From positions 11,344,501 through 11,408,500 of the forward strand of contig CM077649.1 of NCBI GenBank assembly GCA_039707465.1: a stretch of 64,000 nt of DNA, read 5' to 3'. The stretch is from Rhabdophis nuchalis (lineage: Eukaryota > Chordata > Lepidosauria > Squamata > Natricidae). Numbering within the stretch: position 1 is the stretch's first letter; each line of letters begins with the position of its first letter. The position numbers were made by a program, and so were the translations under genes. Positions 10,448-21,954 of this stretch are shown piece by piece. The notes beneath the pieces are model-generated. The model saw only the letters and a list, made by a program, of their open reading frames with translations. It ran no database searches and had not been told where the DNA came from.

Positions 10448-10868
10448 GACCAAGATTTCTAGCTAAAGATACTGCCTTGTTGAGTTCCCTGATCTGTAAT
10501 CTTGACTGGGTGGTGTTAATTACAATCTTTCTGATACTGTGATCACACTTGTTCCTTGATTCATGATAAAGAACAAGAAAGATTGTAATAAAATTATCTT
10601 TATATCAATACTACTGTGAATAACTAGGGTTAGATTTTCTTTTTGTTGTAAGGTACGTCAAACTTACACAAAACCAGATTAGTTTTATAGGGCTGTTAAA
10701 TCAGGTGGCCTTTATTTTTATTTTATTTGTCATTATTTGATATGAACATGTGGATGATGATTGAGGATCATAATGTGAATGGTGGCTGAGGAGCATTATC
10801 AGCATGTGAAATGTCTAAAGAGAATCAACAGTCAAATAATCATGAGTTCATACAAAGGGCCCAATATA
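10448..10868. other. AT-rich sequence, nothing recognised
   Basis: No gene or named repeat seen. Confidence 0.5.
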
Positions 10869-10876
10869 CCCTAAAT

Positions 10877-10971
10877 CAGAGGTTCCCAAACTTGGCAACT
10901 TGAAGACTTGTGGACTTCAACTCCCAGAATTCTCCAGCCAGTCTTCAAGTTGCCAAGTTTGGGAACCCCTG
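10877..10971. mobile_element. hAT hairpin MITE, flavour B
   Basis: 95 bp. Flanks CCCTAAAT and CCCTAAAG differ at one of eight positions. The right arm is shorter than the left. Confidence 0.93.
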
Positions 10972-11064
10972 CCCTAAAGAATGAGCTTTTTCATCCTAAA
11001 GTAGCATGGTTATCTGTATCCTTTAATTAAGTTGTATGGAGAAGAACTATACAAAGCTTTAGAT

Positions 11065-11127
11065 CAGGGATGTCCAAACTTGGGAACTTTAAGACTTGTG
11101 GACTTCAACTCCCAGAATTCATCCCTG
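11065..11127. mobile_element. hAT hairpin MITE, flavour B, internally deleted
   Basis: Only 63 bp: a nearly full left arm and a stub of the right terminus (CATCCCTG). The target duplication CTTTAGAT is exact on both sides, so the deletion may predate insertion. Confidence 0.92.
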
Positions 11128-11135
11128 CTTTAGAT

Positions 11136-11528
11136 GTTTTATTTGGAATATTCATGAACTCAAAGGTAGCACTTGTCTGCAGTACATTAAATCAGCCATT
11201 TTGTTTCCCAAGACTTAAGCAGCTGTTTTAAAGTATTGCATGCAGGACCAAAAGTACCTTCTGGAGATCAATTCCAAAGGACTACACAGTCCTTGTAATG
11301 AGGTTTTTATCTATATAAAGTTGTGGATGATGATGAGCATTTCATTACATATTCTGCACATCTACCTAGTTTGATATGTTTACAGAGTAAGATAGGAATA
11401 TTTAAAGTGACTAAATTTACAAGTGAACTTTAGAAATTGCCAGATGTGTAACAATGAATTTAATCTTTTTTTTTCTGCTTCTGATCATTGTTGATTTGGT
11501 GTCTCTAATCCCAGCAATAGCCCATGGC
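11136..11528. other. AT-rich sequence, nothing recognised
   Basis: No gene or named repeat seen. Confidence 0.5.
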
Positions 11529-11536
11529 CTTTAGAT

Positions 11537-11655
11537 CAGGGGTCCCCAACCTTTGCAACTTTAAGTCTGAAGGACTTCAGCTCTCAGACTTCTCCAGCCA
11601 GCTTCTGGGAGCTGAAGCCCTTCAGACTTAAAATTGCAAAGGATGGGGACCCCTG
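11537..11655. mobile_element. hAT hairpin MITE, flavour A
   Basis: 119 bp with arms CAGGGGTCCCCAACC and complement. Target duplication CTTTAGAT at 11529-11536 and 11656-11663, exact; the same octamer as the copy at 11065. Confidence 0.95.
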
Positions 11656-11663
11656 CTTTAGAT

Positions 11664-13695
11664 TAAGGCTAGGGGGATAGGGGGTTGATCAGTGCTTGCT
11701 ACTACATTAAATTACCTTTGCACTCTCACATTCAGTACAAAGATAGTTGGGAAAAAGTATACAGAAACTGACTGTATGATTGATCAGTTATTCTGATCTT
11801 AGAGCTGCTTACATGAAAGTCTGCATTTATAAGAACTGGAAACTTCTAGTGGGAAAAGAATACTAGAGCCAGCAATATCAACTAATAGACCCTTCTCGTT
11901 CCATTTCCCCCCCCAAGAGTCTCCTGCTTTTAAACTTGAAGTGTTGTGCACCATGTCTGTTTGTGATGTAAACTGTGGCCTAATATTTCTCCTTTCCAAA
12001 TGTTAGAAATCATCCTGTATACATTTAAATCATTTCAATCACAAGGTAACATGACTTGGAGTCCTAACTGAACAAAGTTGCAATTTGAGAACCTTATGAA
12101 ACTATTTCATTCAAATCTAAAACACTGTGTTAGGTGTTGAGTAGTTAATAGATCACCTGCATGGGAAATGGCAGAATTCCAGCTTAATTAGAATACTGAA
12201 CTTCTTCCTTTAGGGGTGCTGCACATGGAAATGCATTTGTGCTTTTTAAGAAGTATAACATTTAGTCCTTAAATAAAACCTAAAAGAATAGAAGTGATGT
12301 GTATGGTGAAATTGACAAAATATAAAAAGCAAATATAATAGCAAAGAAACACATGACTCTCTTGCTTCCATTTGGACTGGCTAAGGAGAAGGATGTGATA
12401 TTTTGGCCAACTGCATGTACTATTTTCCAAATGTTTAGTCCTAGGTCTGGATGATGCCATCCAAAGACAATTGATACCCATGCAACTGGTACTGGTACTC
12501 CAAGTTTGCTTGCCTTTTATAGCAAAAATGTATCCTTGAACTTAAGACTTGTATCAAAAATCATGGTTTGGGTGCATTTAAAGAACACAAAGTAGAGGAA
12601 GCACATAAAAGATACTGCTAAATTGTGCCATATGTTGAAAAGTGGAAATTATGTGTATCTTTGACATATTGCCTTTCATTGCATTGCTTATTAGAATAAC
12701 AGTTGTGTCTAGAAGAATGTGGCATGTGTTCTCTATGTGTGTCTTGAAGTTCTATGTACATGAAATTAACGTAGAAATTGAAGGCTCAGCAGTGCAGGCC
12801 TTCAGCAAGGGAAATAAAATTATATATTTTTATAGACAGTTGTACAATTTTAGGTCTCAGCTACAGTACGTCATATCAGCTTCTTCCAAGAATGTAAAGC
12901 TGCAAGATTGGATAGAAGAGGGTGGCTGTGGAAATGAGAAAGAGCGTTCGATCAACCCCAACAGCCCTAGATGGATTTAATTAAAGATGCCTTTGAAATA
13001 TATTTTTAGCTCTAAAATATTAAATGGAGAATATTTGTGAGCAAACTTTCTATGTATATGACATTTGTGTAGTGCTTTGTATTGAAGAAATCAAATGGTT
13101 CTATGTTTATACTTCTTATTAATTGTTCTTGAGTTCTAGGGACAATAAGTAGACAAATTGTTTTTATGCCAGAAAAAAAGAATTACGTGATGTGCAGTTG
13201 TGTATAACTGTTAGTGGCCACTGTCCCTATGAAGAATGTTGTTTGTATATTTTCTGGTTTGGCACATGTGACTTTTATCCATTTTGTAGTAAAGTTTACA
13301 TGCTAAAATATGTAACGAGTAGAAAGATAATAAAGTCAATGAACAATCTAAGTGAAGACCAAGATTTAATTCCTGTTGAACAAAGTTTGATTGTTAATCT
13401 ATTTATGTCCTTTTTTTAAAAAACCGGAGTCTGCTAACTCTTGTGCTTCATTAAAATGAAGCAGAATAGCTGAGCTAGTGATGATACGATTCTCCAGAAG
13501 GTCCCTTGTACTTTTGCTCAAATTAATGAGGGACGTACTTACGTTTTTAAAAAAAGCATATAAAGAGAAAATTATTTTCTGGGAGAATATATTCTGTAGA
13601 TGTAATCATAAAAGAATGGAAACCGTTAAAGCTTCCAATTTTCTAGATTAGACTCTATAAAAAATAAGAATATTATGGGATATTTGTTTTCTTTT
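11664..13695 (+). other. Repeat-free AT-rich stretch, possible distal 3' UTR
   Basis: Two kilobases with no recognised transposon, the longest repeat-free stretch in the first 30 kb. It ends near AATAAA at 13329-13334. Open frames of 75-112 codons inside it have no domain and unusual composition. It could be the conserved end of a very long 3' UTR of the gene ending at 3802, or separate non-coding DNA. Confidence 0.35.
13329..13334 (+). promoter_or_regulatory. Candidate distal poly(A) signal
   Basis: AATAAA at the end of the repeat-free stretch. Confidence 0.25.
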
Positions 13696-13699
13696 CTTT

Positions 13700-13765
13700 T
13701 TTTTCCGAGTCCCTTCGGGGAGAGAGAGCGGGTTATAAATTAAAAATTATTATTATTATTATTTT
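13700..13765 (+). mobile_element. L2-like 3' tail
   Basis: CCGAGTCCCTTCGGGGAGAG, then GCGGGTTATAAAT and ATT repeats. Confidence 0.8.
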
Positions 13766-14192
13766 CTTCAAGGGAAGAATTATCTTTTGCATTACAGGTT
13801 ACAATATATTCTTGCACAAAGCCGCCCATGAATTTTTTAACTAGTATACCATGAAAAATGTGCCCATCTGCAGATAAGCCGACCCTCAATTTTTTTCTGT
13901 TTTAATAGACACAATTGGCTTACCTGTGGATGACACATTTTTCAGTGCATTTTGGTTTAAAATTTGAAGGTCTGCTTCCACAGGTGGGCTTAGTATGTAC
14001 AGAACATACCTATAAAGAATATTTGGATAACAACCTCCCTCTCCATATATATCGTGCAAAATTCTTAGGCCACCATTAGATTTGTTGTGGCAATGGTATA
14101 ATAACCATATACAATTATGGCTCAATCTGCTTATTAGAATACAACCAGAAAATACAGGAAATTCGTAGGTAGTATTTAAAAATAGAAAACAG

Positions 14193-14327
14193 CAGGGGTC
14201 CCCAACTTTTGCAACTTTAAGTCTGAAGGACTTCAGCTCTCAGACTTCTCCAGCCAGCTTTGCTGGCTGGAGAAGTCTGGGAGCTGAAGTCCTTCAGACT
14301 TAAAGTTGCAAAGGTTGGGGACCCCTG
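14193..14327. mobile_element. hAT hairpin MITE, flavour A (source of a later inverted copy)
   Basis: 135-bp palindrome with exact target duplication GAAAACAG at 14185-14192 and 14328-14335. Its right half and 33 bp of flank reappear in inverted orientation at 17302-17408. Confidence 0.95.
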
Positions 14328-14360
14328 GAAAACAGGGGGCGGCAAACAGCTTCCATAGGC

Positions 14361-15002
14361 TAAAGTGGCAAATATGTAGCGTGACCTCCCCTTACACTTG
14401 AGCAACAGCAAAGTCCTGGCTCCCATAAACCTAAATGAAACGAAACCCCAAGTGTTGTCATTGCTAACATCTCTCTGGGTCCTACTATTGTATGCCAAAA
14501 TGACTGCTGTGCCAAAAGGTCCACCACGTTTGTGCAAGTCAAACTTTAAACATTATGCACAGTGCAGACGCATGCTACATGAGTCTGTAAGTCCAAATTT
14601 CAGTCACATCATTCTAGTCAAAAGGCTAAAGATCATAGAATTTGACACATAAAATCATCCTTTTGCATCAGCAAGACCATTCAAAGGGAAATTAGGAAAC
14701 AAGCAGAATGCTCAAGATATGGGATTCAAGCTGTTATAAATGAATCAGGAGAGGTCGAAGACAAAAAATTCAAATTCTGATAGGTAGGGGTGTTTTGTTG
14801 TTGTTGATTTGAGAGAGACAAGGACCTAACTCGGCATCTGGCAAGTAAAGTGGGATGCTAAGTTGACCCTTCTAGAGTCCAAGAAGCTTGATTAGAAATG
14901 AGCTGCTCGATTCTACAAATAACTTCACTTTTTTTATTATACCTTTACAGACCAAATCATTGAAATGCCATCCTCTTAAGAAAAATAGTCCATTTCTTCA
15001 TA
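14361..15002. other. Unassigned sequence
   Basis: No gene or named repeat seen. The open frames here lack domains. Confidence 0.45.
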
Positions 15003-15062
15003 CATCTTTGTGGATATTCATGCATCTTTGTGGATATTCATGCATCTTTGTGGATATTCATG
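15003..15062. repeat. 20-bp tandem repeat, three copies
   Basis: Three consecutive copies of CATCTTTGTGGATATTCATG, with one mismatch at the start of the first copy. Confidence 0.95.
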
Positions 15063-15600
15063 CTTGTGGCAAGCAAGAGCTATGTTCTTTTGAAGTGAAA
15101 AGTGCAGAATAAATACAGATAATAACCATTTTAGGACAGAACCTCAGTACAGAAACATATCTTTAAGTTGCACTAAAGGATTAAATTCCCCAGCAAGCAT
15201 GTTAAAAGCTGCCAAGTTTGAAAAACACTGAGCTTGATGAACTAATAAAATGAGGGGTAAAGGTTCCTGCTGCAGTTTCCAAGATTCCCCCATTCAGACA
15301 CAAACCAGGGCAAGAAAAGGGAAAATATTGTGGAGTGCAGGGCAAGGCTACCTGCAATTTATTTAATAAAACAGTGTTTCTTAAACACTGAGGATCTCTC
15401 CAAGGTCCTCTCTCGAGTCTTTTAAATCAAAATTATTTGCCAGCCTACGTTGAAAAATAATAGTTAAATTAAATACAATTAAATTCGCAAACCATTGTGG
15501 AAATTGGTAGCAGCAGTGAAATTTTAATTTTTAATACAATAAATATTGATAAATATATCAATATGAACAAATGCTCTTTTGAAATCCTTCATAATTTTTA
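15063..15600. other. AT-rich sequence, nothing recognised
   Basis: Includes a short piece resembling a hAT arm (GCCAAGTTTGAAAAACACTG near 15213). No gene seen. Confidence 0.4.
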
Positions 15601-16479
15601 AAACGGGAGACTGCTTCCGGCTTCCGGAGGCGACGGACGGGTCCTGGACACGTCCGTCGCTTGTTTTCTTCAGCGGCGCCTTCGGGGGCACGGGGGCTTC
15701 TGCAAAAGAGCCCCCACCGCATGGATGGCTCGCGGTGAGCCTCCCACCCTGATGGCGGTCAGGGGGTTGCTCCCGCCTCGTCCCAGGAGTTGGAGAACGG
15801 AATGTGGGGGGAAGAGTCCCTCTCGCCAATGGAACGCCGGAACAGCAATAATTGAAGAAGCGGGTGGAAAGCCGGAGCTGGAGGAAGCACCGAGGCTCCG
15901 TTGCTGCTGAGTGGATTGTGAGTGATTCTGTGATTTTGATGCTTTCAACTTCTTTTTAAAAAAGAAGAATAGAGGGGGGAGTTTGTAAAACCCCTCCTCG
16001 GAAAATAAGCGGCGCTTTAAAATGCTCCCCGGGCTCAGGGAGAAGGAGAAAGTAACATCCGATTTCTAACAACTGAAAATGAAAGTCTTCTAAACATGGG
16101 TTTGTCGTTGATACTTTGTATCTGTGCCTTGTAATAACAGAATGGACTTTTACTAACTCTTCACGACCGCCAAAGAGGCAGAAAAAATGACGCTTCTTTG
16201 TTCCCAGTAAAAACTTTTTTTTTTGTGATGTGCTGACACTCCTTCATCTTTATAGGACTGAAAAATTTACATATAAACCAAAGCAAGTGACTCTTAGGGC
16301 TTCTCCCAAGTGTGCTTTCTTTTTTTTTTAATGTGATTTGATTGTAAAAAATTGCTTTCTCTCTGGATTTTATACAAACTGCATTTTGAATTTGGACACT
16401 GACTTTTACCTCTCTCTCACCTCACGGACTGCTCCTCCATCAGACGCCATATTAGTGACAAGAACTTAATACTTTCATT
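15601..16479 (+). mobile_element. L1-type LINE 5' UTR
   Basis: A CpG-rich first 320 bases followed by AT-rich sequence leads directly into an L1 ORF1 at 16480. In L1 elements this region holds the internal promoter. The GC jump at 15601 against the AT-rich flank marks the probable 5' end, so this copy may be complete at its 5' end. Confidence 0.75.
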
Positions 16480-17300
16480 ATGGCTTCAAAAAAGCACCCA
16501 CAGCAGCCCAAGATTACTTCAATGTTACAAAAAGAAATGGTGGGGGAAGCTACCCAGCAATCAACAATAGAGGAAACCCTTCAAAACATAATGAAAGAAA
16601 TAAAAGAAATCCGGAAAGACATGGTTAGTTCAAGATTGGAACTTTTGGAGACACAGAAAACACTAATGGAAAATAAACAAAAAATTGATGGATTGGAGGG
16701 GGGGGCAGCTGAGATGAGGGGAGAGATAAGGAATTCTCAAAAAGAAATAGTGGATCTTGCTGGTCATATGTCTAGAATGGATTTTGAAAGAATGTCTTAC
16801 TTTTTAAAGTTTCAAAATGTTCCTGAATTAGACTCTGAAAATTTAAAAGATTTAATGAGCACGATTTTAGCAGATTATATCAAAAAGAGTAAAGAATATA
16901 TCTGGGGGGACATTGATATGATATATAGAATTAACCCAGCATATACCAGAATAAATGAGGTCCCCAGAGAGATACATGTTAAATTCGTAAGAAGGTCAAC
17001 AAGGGATGAGATCCTGAGAGCACAGAGAGATGGTCCTATGATATACCAGCAGAAAGAAATTGCCATTTTGAAACAGATCCCAAAAAAGATTCGAGAGATA
17101 AGGAGGAAATATTCCTTTTTATCAAAAAAAATTATATAAAAAAGGGGTGTGGTTCAAGTGGTCGATGCCTGAAGGAATGTTAGTGTTCTGGGAGGAGGGG
17201 AGAGTAAGAATTAAAACAATTGAAGAGGCCGAAGCCTTTCTTAAAAAACACTCCTCAATCCTGGAGGATGAAAATGGGGAAACGGGAGGGGCCATGGCTC
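16480..17300 (+). pseudogene. L1-type ORF1 (RNA-binding protein), frameshifted
   Basis: ORF1 protein coats L1 RNA and acts as a trimeric chaperone in the retrotransposition particle. The open frame of 219 codons starts at ATG 16480. Residues 25-105 are Glu/Lys/Gln-rich and heptad-like, fitting the coiled coil. Residues 107-175 resemble the RRM (MSYFLKFQNVPE, then IDMIYRIN and PREIHVKFVRRSTRDEILRA). The C-terminal domain follows with KEIAILKQIPKKIREIRR. The frame closes at 17139 after an A-rich slip, but the family continues in the next frame (WFKWSMPEGMLVFWEEGRVR, then EAEAFLKKHS) to about 17280. ORF2 is absent because the copy ends at 17301 in an inverted duplicate of another locus. The family call is firm; activity is excluded by the frameshift and truncation. 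Confidence 0.9.
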
Positions 17301-17301
17301 C

Positions 17302-17408
17302 GCCTATGGAAGCTGTTTCCCGCCCCCTGTTTTCCAGGGGTCCCCAACCTTTGCAACTTTAAGTCTGAAGGACTTCAGCTCCCAGACTTCTCCAGCCAGC
17401 AAAGCTGG
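17302..17408. repeat. Inverted duplicate of 14254-14360
   Basis: These 107 bp match the reverse complement of 14254-14360 with one mismatch. They comprise 33 bp of unique flank (17302-17334) and one arm of a flavour A hairpin (17335-17408). The match stops abruptly at both ends, at the L1 on the left and TCTAGAATTT on the right. Confidence 0.92.
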
Positions 17409-18056
17409 TCTAGAATTTCCAACAGAAGTTCATGAAATTTGCAATTTAATTCATGGGAGTTTAAAACACCAATAAACACAATATGTATCAATCCAGAGTT
17501 TCATTTTCAGTCGACTTTATAAAGCTGGAGGCTAACATGTGTTTATAAGCAGATTTTGTTAGGCATACTCCCATAAATTTATAAACTAGAATTAAGGGCA
17601 TGTAGCTGGCAACCATGGCAAACTTGTGGGGAGCAGTTTGATGCTTTCCATTCCTTCTAGTTAACCAATATTTCCTCAGTTAAAATACAAATTAAAATAC
17701 CACGGCAGATCTGAGTCCTAATCCCCACATGCAGGTTTGGGGAAATATATCCTCCGAGCCCCATTGTTCTTAAAACAAACCATTCCATATAAATTTAAAT
17801 ATAAATATAAAAAGCAGCAGAGATGTTGCTGCAAAAGCTATATGGGCAATTTCTGTACCTCTTTTATCTTCCAGGAGAACCACTGGCAGTTTAACCACAA
17901 GCTGACTAGTAAGTGGGTTCGCCCAACGTGTATAGCTGTGACTAGAATAAGTAAACTGAGAATAAATTACAGTTATAGACTTTGTTTAAGATTAACGCCA
18001 CATAAATCAACATGATTCGTAATATGATGAAAATCAACAATAACTTTTCTTTAACT
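17409..18056. other. AT-rich sequence, nothing recognised
   Basis: No gene or named repeat seen. Confidence 0.5.
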
Positions 18057-18064
18057 ATTTAGAT

Positions 18065-18199
18065 CAGGGGTCTCCAACCTTTGCCACTTTAAGTCTGAAG
18101 GACTTCAGCTCCCAGACTTCTCCAGCCAGCAAAGCTGGATGGGGAAGTCTGGGAGCTGAAGTCCTTCAGACTTAAAGTTGCAAAGGTTGGAGACCCCTG
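18065..18199. mobile_element. hAT hairpin MITE, flavour A, with unmatched flanks
   Basis: Complete 135-bp palindrome, but the flanking octamers differ (ATTTAGAT on the left, CTCTAAGC on the right). Both fit the nnnTAnnn site pattern, so each may be half of a different original duplication. Confidence 0.93.
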
Positions 18200-18207
18200 C
18201 TCTAAGC

Positions 18208-18844
18208 TACCTGGTGAAATTGCTTGCTTGGCTGATATCTTGACATAGCAAAACAATGAATCCAGGAGGTCTTGTGCCTTCATTTAAAGGCAACTTGACA
18301 TTTTTCTTTAAAGAAAAAGATTTTTAAAATTATCATTCCCATTTCCAATGTTAGTATTTGCACCATGAAGTTAACTTTGCTTTCTATAATAAAGAAAACA
18401 AATTTAATTATTCTCACTTGGCCCATTCTTATTAAACATATTCCCAGGAGGATTGACATTAATTGGTCTCCTTAGTGCCACTTAGTACATGATTTCTTTA
18501 ACAGACAATTTTTGTGTAGAAAAAAGATATACGGTACGATTACATGCCAAAAACATACAGTATCATCAAATTTCCCCAAATGCATGTATTATTGCAAATA
18601 AAAGTTTTTCTCCCTATTGCTTACATCAGAAGATAATCTACTTTTTCTACTACCTATAAATTATCTCTAGGAAGGAGAAAATGTGTTGATTACACAGACT
18701 TTTGGAGGAGGGATAGCACATTCTCATGTGTTAACAATCAAACTTTAAAACAGTTATGTTTTGTTAAAGTCTTTGCAGTTCATCAATAAGTAAAATGTTG
18801 TGTTTTTGAACCAATTATACTATTCTACACAGAACTACAAGTCC
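18208..18844. other. AT-rich sequence, nothing recognised
   Basis: No gene or named repeat seen. Confidence 0.5.
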
Positions 18845-18852
18845 ATCCAGAT

Positions 18853-18958
18853 CAGAGGTTCCCCAACTTGGCAACTTTAAGACTTGTGGACTTCAACTCC
18901 CAGAATTCTGGGAGTTGAAGTCCACAAGTCTTAAAGTTGCCAAGTTGGGGAACCTCTG
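18853..18958. mobile_element. hAT hairpin MITE, flavour B, loop-free palindrome
   Basis: 106 bp that read almost the same on both strands with the two arms meeting at CAGAATTCTG. Target duplication ATCCAGAT at 18845-18852 and 18959-18966, exact. Confidence 0.96.
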
Positions 18959-19159
18959 ATCCAGATGGAGGATTTAAGACAAGGCCAGCCAAGAAGAATG
19001 ATAAAGTACAAGACATCTCATGTATTTACAACTGGCACAAACATGCTTAGCATCTGATGTGAGGATCTGTCGCACTTCTTGACAAGGACATCTGGGAAAA
19101 GTAGAAATTCCCCACACTTATGCAGAGAATCTACAAATTCTAAAAAAAACTTCTGAGAT

Positions 19160-19612
19160 TATATGAAGGGGGAGAGGGGGCCTAGTTATTTGCGGGAGCA
19201 TCTCCTGCTGCATATCTCCCTCTGTCCGATCCGGTCCCATAGGGAGGGCCTCCTCAGGGTACCATCCGCCGGCCAATGTCGGCTAGCGGTGCCCAGGGGG
19301 AGGGCCTTCTCAGTGGCTGGGCCATCCCTCTGGAACGACCTCCCCCCCGAACTTCGGACCATCACAGACCTTCCCCTCTTTCGCCGCTCACTTAAGACTT
19401 ATCTGTTCCATCAAGCCGGCCTAGCTTAGCCAATGAGTAAATGTATTTTAGAATTTTAATTGGGATTTTTAGCACAGGCTTTTAGTTTAATTTATTCTTA
19501 ATTCTTCTGTATTTATTGTTATTTATCGATTTTAATTTCCTGTGCACCGCCCTGAGTCCATTTCGATAGAGAAGGGTGGTTTGATAAATCTAAATAAATT
19601 AAATTAAATTAA
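19160..19612 (+). mobile_element. L2-like LINE 3' end
   Basis: Encodes the C-terminus (RSHREGLLRVPSAGQCRLAV, SLWNDLPPELRTITDLPLF) finishing in QAGLA and stop near 19429. The AT-rich 3' UTR and tail hairpin (TGTGCACCGCCCTGAGTCC) follow, ending in AAATT repeats. Confidence 0.92.
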
Positions 19613-19999
19613 ATTTTAACAGATGGCTCTGCACGCTGGCCAAACCCCCTTGCTTTCCAGAATTCACTGGTCACAGTCCAGTGAGACAAGCAATTAATCT
19701 GTTTGTGTCTAGGAAAAGCACAGGGGCAGCAGGATCCAGTTGTGGCAGAGGGAGGATTCACCCACCCACCCACCCACCCACCCCCACACAAACACACACA
19801 CTTTAGCCTCCTGGGTTTCTAAAGTTAAAATTTAGAGGTACTCCCCTTTCCAATTCTATATTATTCTATATTATTTGTTGAGCTCAAGACTCAAAACTCC
19901 CTTTACTAGCCTTGCTCCAAATGGCCAAGGTCCAGGGGGGCTCACCCACAGATGCAAGGAGGCTGCTGGTCCATTGGTCAGGTTAGTTTGGAGTCATTT
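19613..19999. other. Unassigned sequence with a (CCCA)n tract
   Basis: A (CCCA)n/(CA)n tract lies at 19760-19800. No gene seen. Confidence 0.55.
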
Positions 20000-20002
20000 C
20001 AT

Positions 20003-20710
20003 TTCATTTCATTTATTAAATTTATACCCCGCCCTTCTCCAGACGGACCCAGGGCGGCGCACAGGAATATTAAAAATACATACAAAAACCATATAAAATT
20101 TAAAAAACGTATTCAATAAAATCCTGCGCTAAAAACCAAATTAAAATCCCCAAATTTAAAACTATCTAAAAGTCAGTTATGGAGGTTATGCTAGGCCGGC
20201 TAGATGGAACAAATGTGTCTTTAGACACTTGCGGAAGAGGCGGAGGTCGGAGAGGGTGCGAAGTTCAGGGGGTAGGTCATTCCAAAGGGCAGGGCCCGCC
20301 ACAGAGAAGGCTCTTCCCCTGGGTGTCGCCAGTCGGCATTGTCCGGCCGACGGTACCCTGAGAAGGCCCTCTCTGTGGGAGCGAATCGGCCGAAGGGATG
20401 TATGGGGCAGGAGGCGGTCTCGCATATAACTAGGCCCCGAGCCATGGAGCGCTTTAAAGATGGTTGTTAGAACCTTGAAGCGCACCCGAAAGACCACAGG
20501 AAGCCAGTGCAGCTCACGCAGGATTGGTGTTATATGGGAGTGTCTAGGCGCTCCCGTAATCACCCACGCGGCTGCATTCTGGACTAACTGCAGCCTTCGA
20601 GTGCACCTCAAGGGAAGCCCCATGTAGAGAGCATTACAGTAGTCGAGTCGAGAGGTCACGAGTGCTTGAGTGACTGTGCGTAAGGCCCATCTGGGCTGCC
20701 AATTGTTGGC
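20003..20710 (-). mobile_element. L2-like LINE, reverse transcriptase C-terminus, minus strand
   Basis: The minus-strand frame is open for nearly 200 codons (20782-20186). It shows ALVTSRLDYCNALYMGLPLR, LRELHWLPVVFRVRFKVL and the standard FHLAGLA finish. These are the motifs after the catalytic palm in L2/CR1-group LINEs. The 3' UTR and tail (CCCCGCCCTTCTCC at 20028) follow. This is one of the better preserved copies. Confidence 0.93.
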
Positions 20711-20719
20711 GGAGGGTAA

Positions 20720-21058
20720 TCTGGTCTGATTCCAAGCTGGGAGAAAAGCGCTGGAAATAAAATGGAGGCTGATTGGAAACAAGGACTCTGTTTATTGATG
20801 AGCAGAAATAACAACAGCATGCAGTTCTGGGACAGCTGATAAGATGGGGCTTGGGACAGGTGGGCTTTTATATATTATTTGAGGTTTATATATTATTTGA
20901 GGTTGTTCAACTGTGCCATCATGTGCCAAAAGCGGTGGGGGGGGGTACTCCGGTGGGGGGGGGGTGCATAGAGTTATGGGTTTGGTCCTGCATGCACGCA
21001 ACCACTCAGCACTCCCCCTGCTTTTGGCATGCGATGGTAAAAAGGTTAGCCATCACTG
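20720..21058 (+). mobile_element. hAT-type element, right end only
   Basis: Ends in GGCATGCGATGG and AAAAGGTTAGCCATCACTG, followed by GTATAGAA, a typical nnnTAGAn site. Poly(G) blocks lie at 20935-20965. An 18-bp direct repeat sits at 20867-20902. The left terminus is not found. Confidence 0.5.
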
Positions 21059-21066
21059 GTATAGAA

Positions 21067-21954
21067 CCTCCAACTGCTGCCGCCACCACCCCATCAGCTG
21101 TTTCTGGGGAGGTGGTACAAGTCTTCCACCCAGGAATTAAAGCGGCTCCAGGCATGTTCCCAAAGTGGGATGGGGATTTTCAGGGCTTGCAGCCTGGGGG
21201 TGGGGGGTGGGGGGGTGGAAACATTGTTGCCACTGATCAGTTCTTCCCTGCAAAGCTCTCCAGCAGGTGGCTGAAATTTTGTGGGGGGATTTATCTTTGC
21301 AAAGTACTGTACTTACAAACATAATAGTTTGCAAAATACAGTGCCTAAAAAGGAGCAGAGCAGTTGTCAAAGTGCTTATAAACAAAGAGTAGTATATAGT
21401 AACCAAAATATTATTTTAAAATAATATTTTAAAATATTTACAAAAGCAACTATAGAACTCCAGTCCTATCCTCCACCCAGCAGAATGAGAAACAAAACTG
21501 TCAATGTCTACAAAATCCCAGGATCTTAATTGGCCATGTAACCAGGGACGGGGGTGGGGCTTAGATCCATGGATATAAAAAACTCCAGATAGTCATCGAG
21601 GGCTGATTCAGCAAATGAGAATTTGATAGTCGGCAGACTCAGTTTTGTTCTGGTGAAATACAAACAAAATGATGGGGGATTCATGGTGGCTGCTCCTATG
21701 ATTACTGGTTTTATGAAGACAGGAAGCTCTGTGTGGTGAAAGGATATATACACCACCTGTGAGCATTAGGATGGAGAGACACTATTGATGTCTATAATAG
21801 AAGGCATGAGTATGCATAAACGCTGGATTACTCAGGAGATCCTGGGAGGCAGGGGTTGGTGACACAGGGCAGATAGCCTTGTGTATTCATTCTAATGGCA
21901 GAGATCCTGATGAACAGGTTGGAGGAAGAGACTGCATGACAATATTACAGATTA
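21067..21954. other. Unassigned sequence
   Basis: GC-rich to 21260, then AT-rich. The open frames have no domain. No gene seen. Confidence 0.45.

Noticed and set aside
12642..12980. 112-codon frame as a gene
   Set aside because: No domain, biased composition, no splice or promoter support; more likely untranslated sequence.
15601..15905. CpG-rich block as a host gene promoter
   Set aside because: It leads directly into an L1 ORF1 and is explained as the L1 5' UTR.
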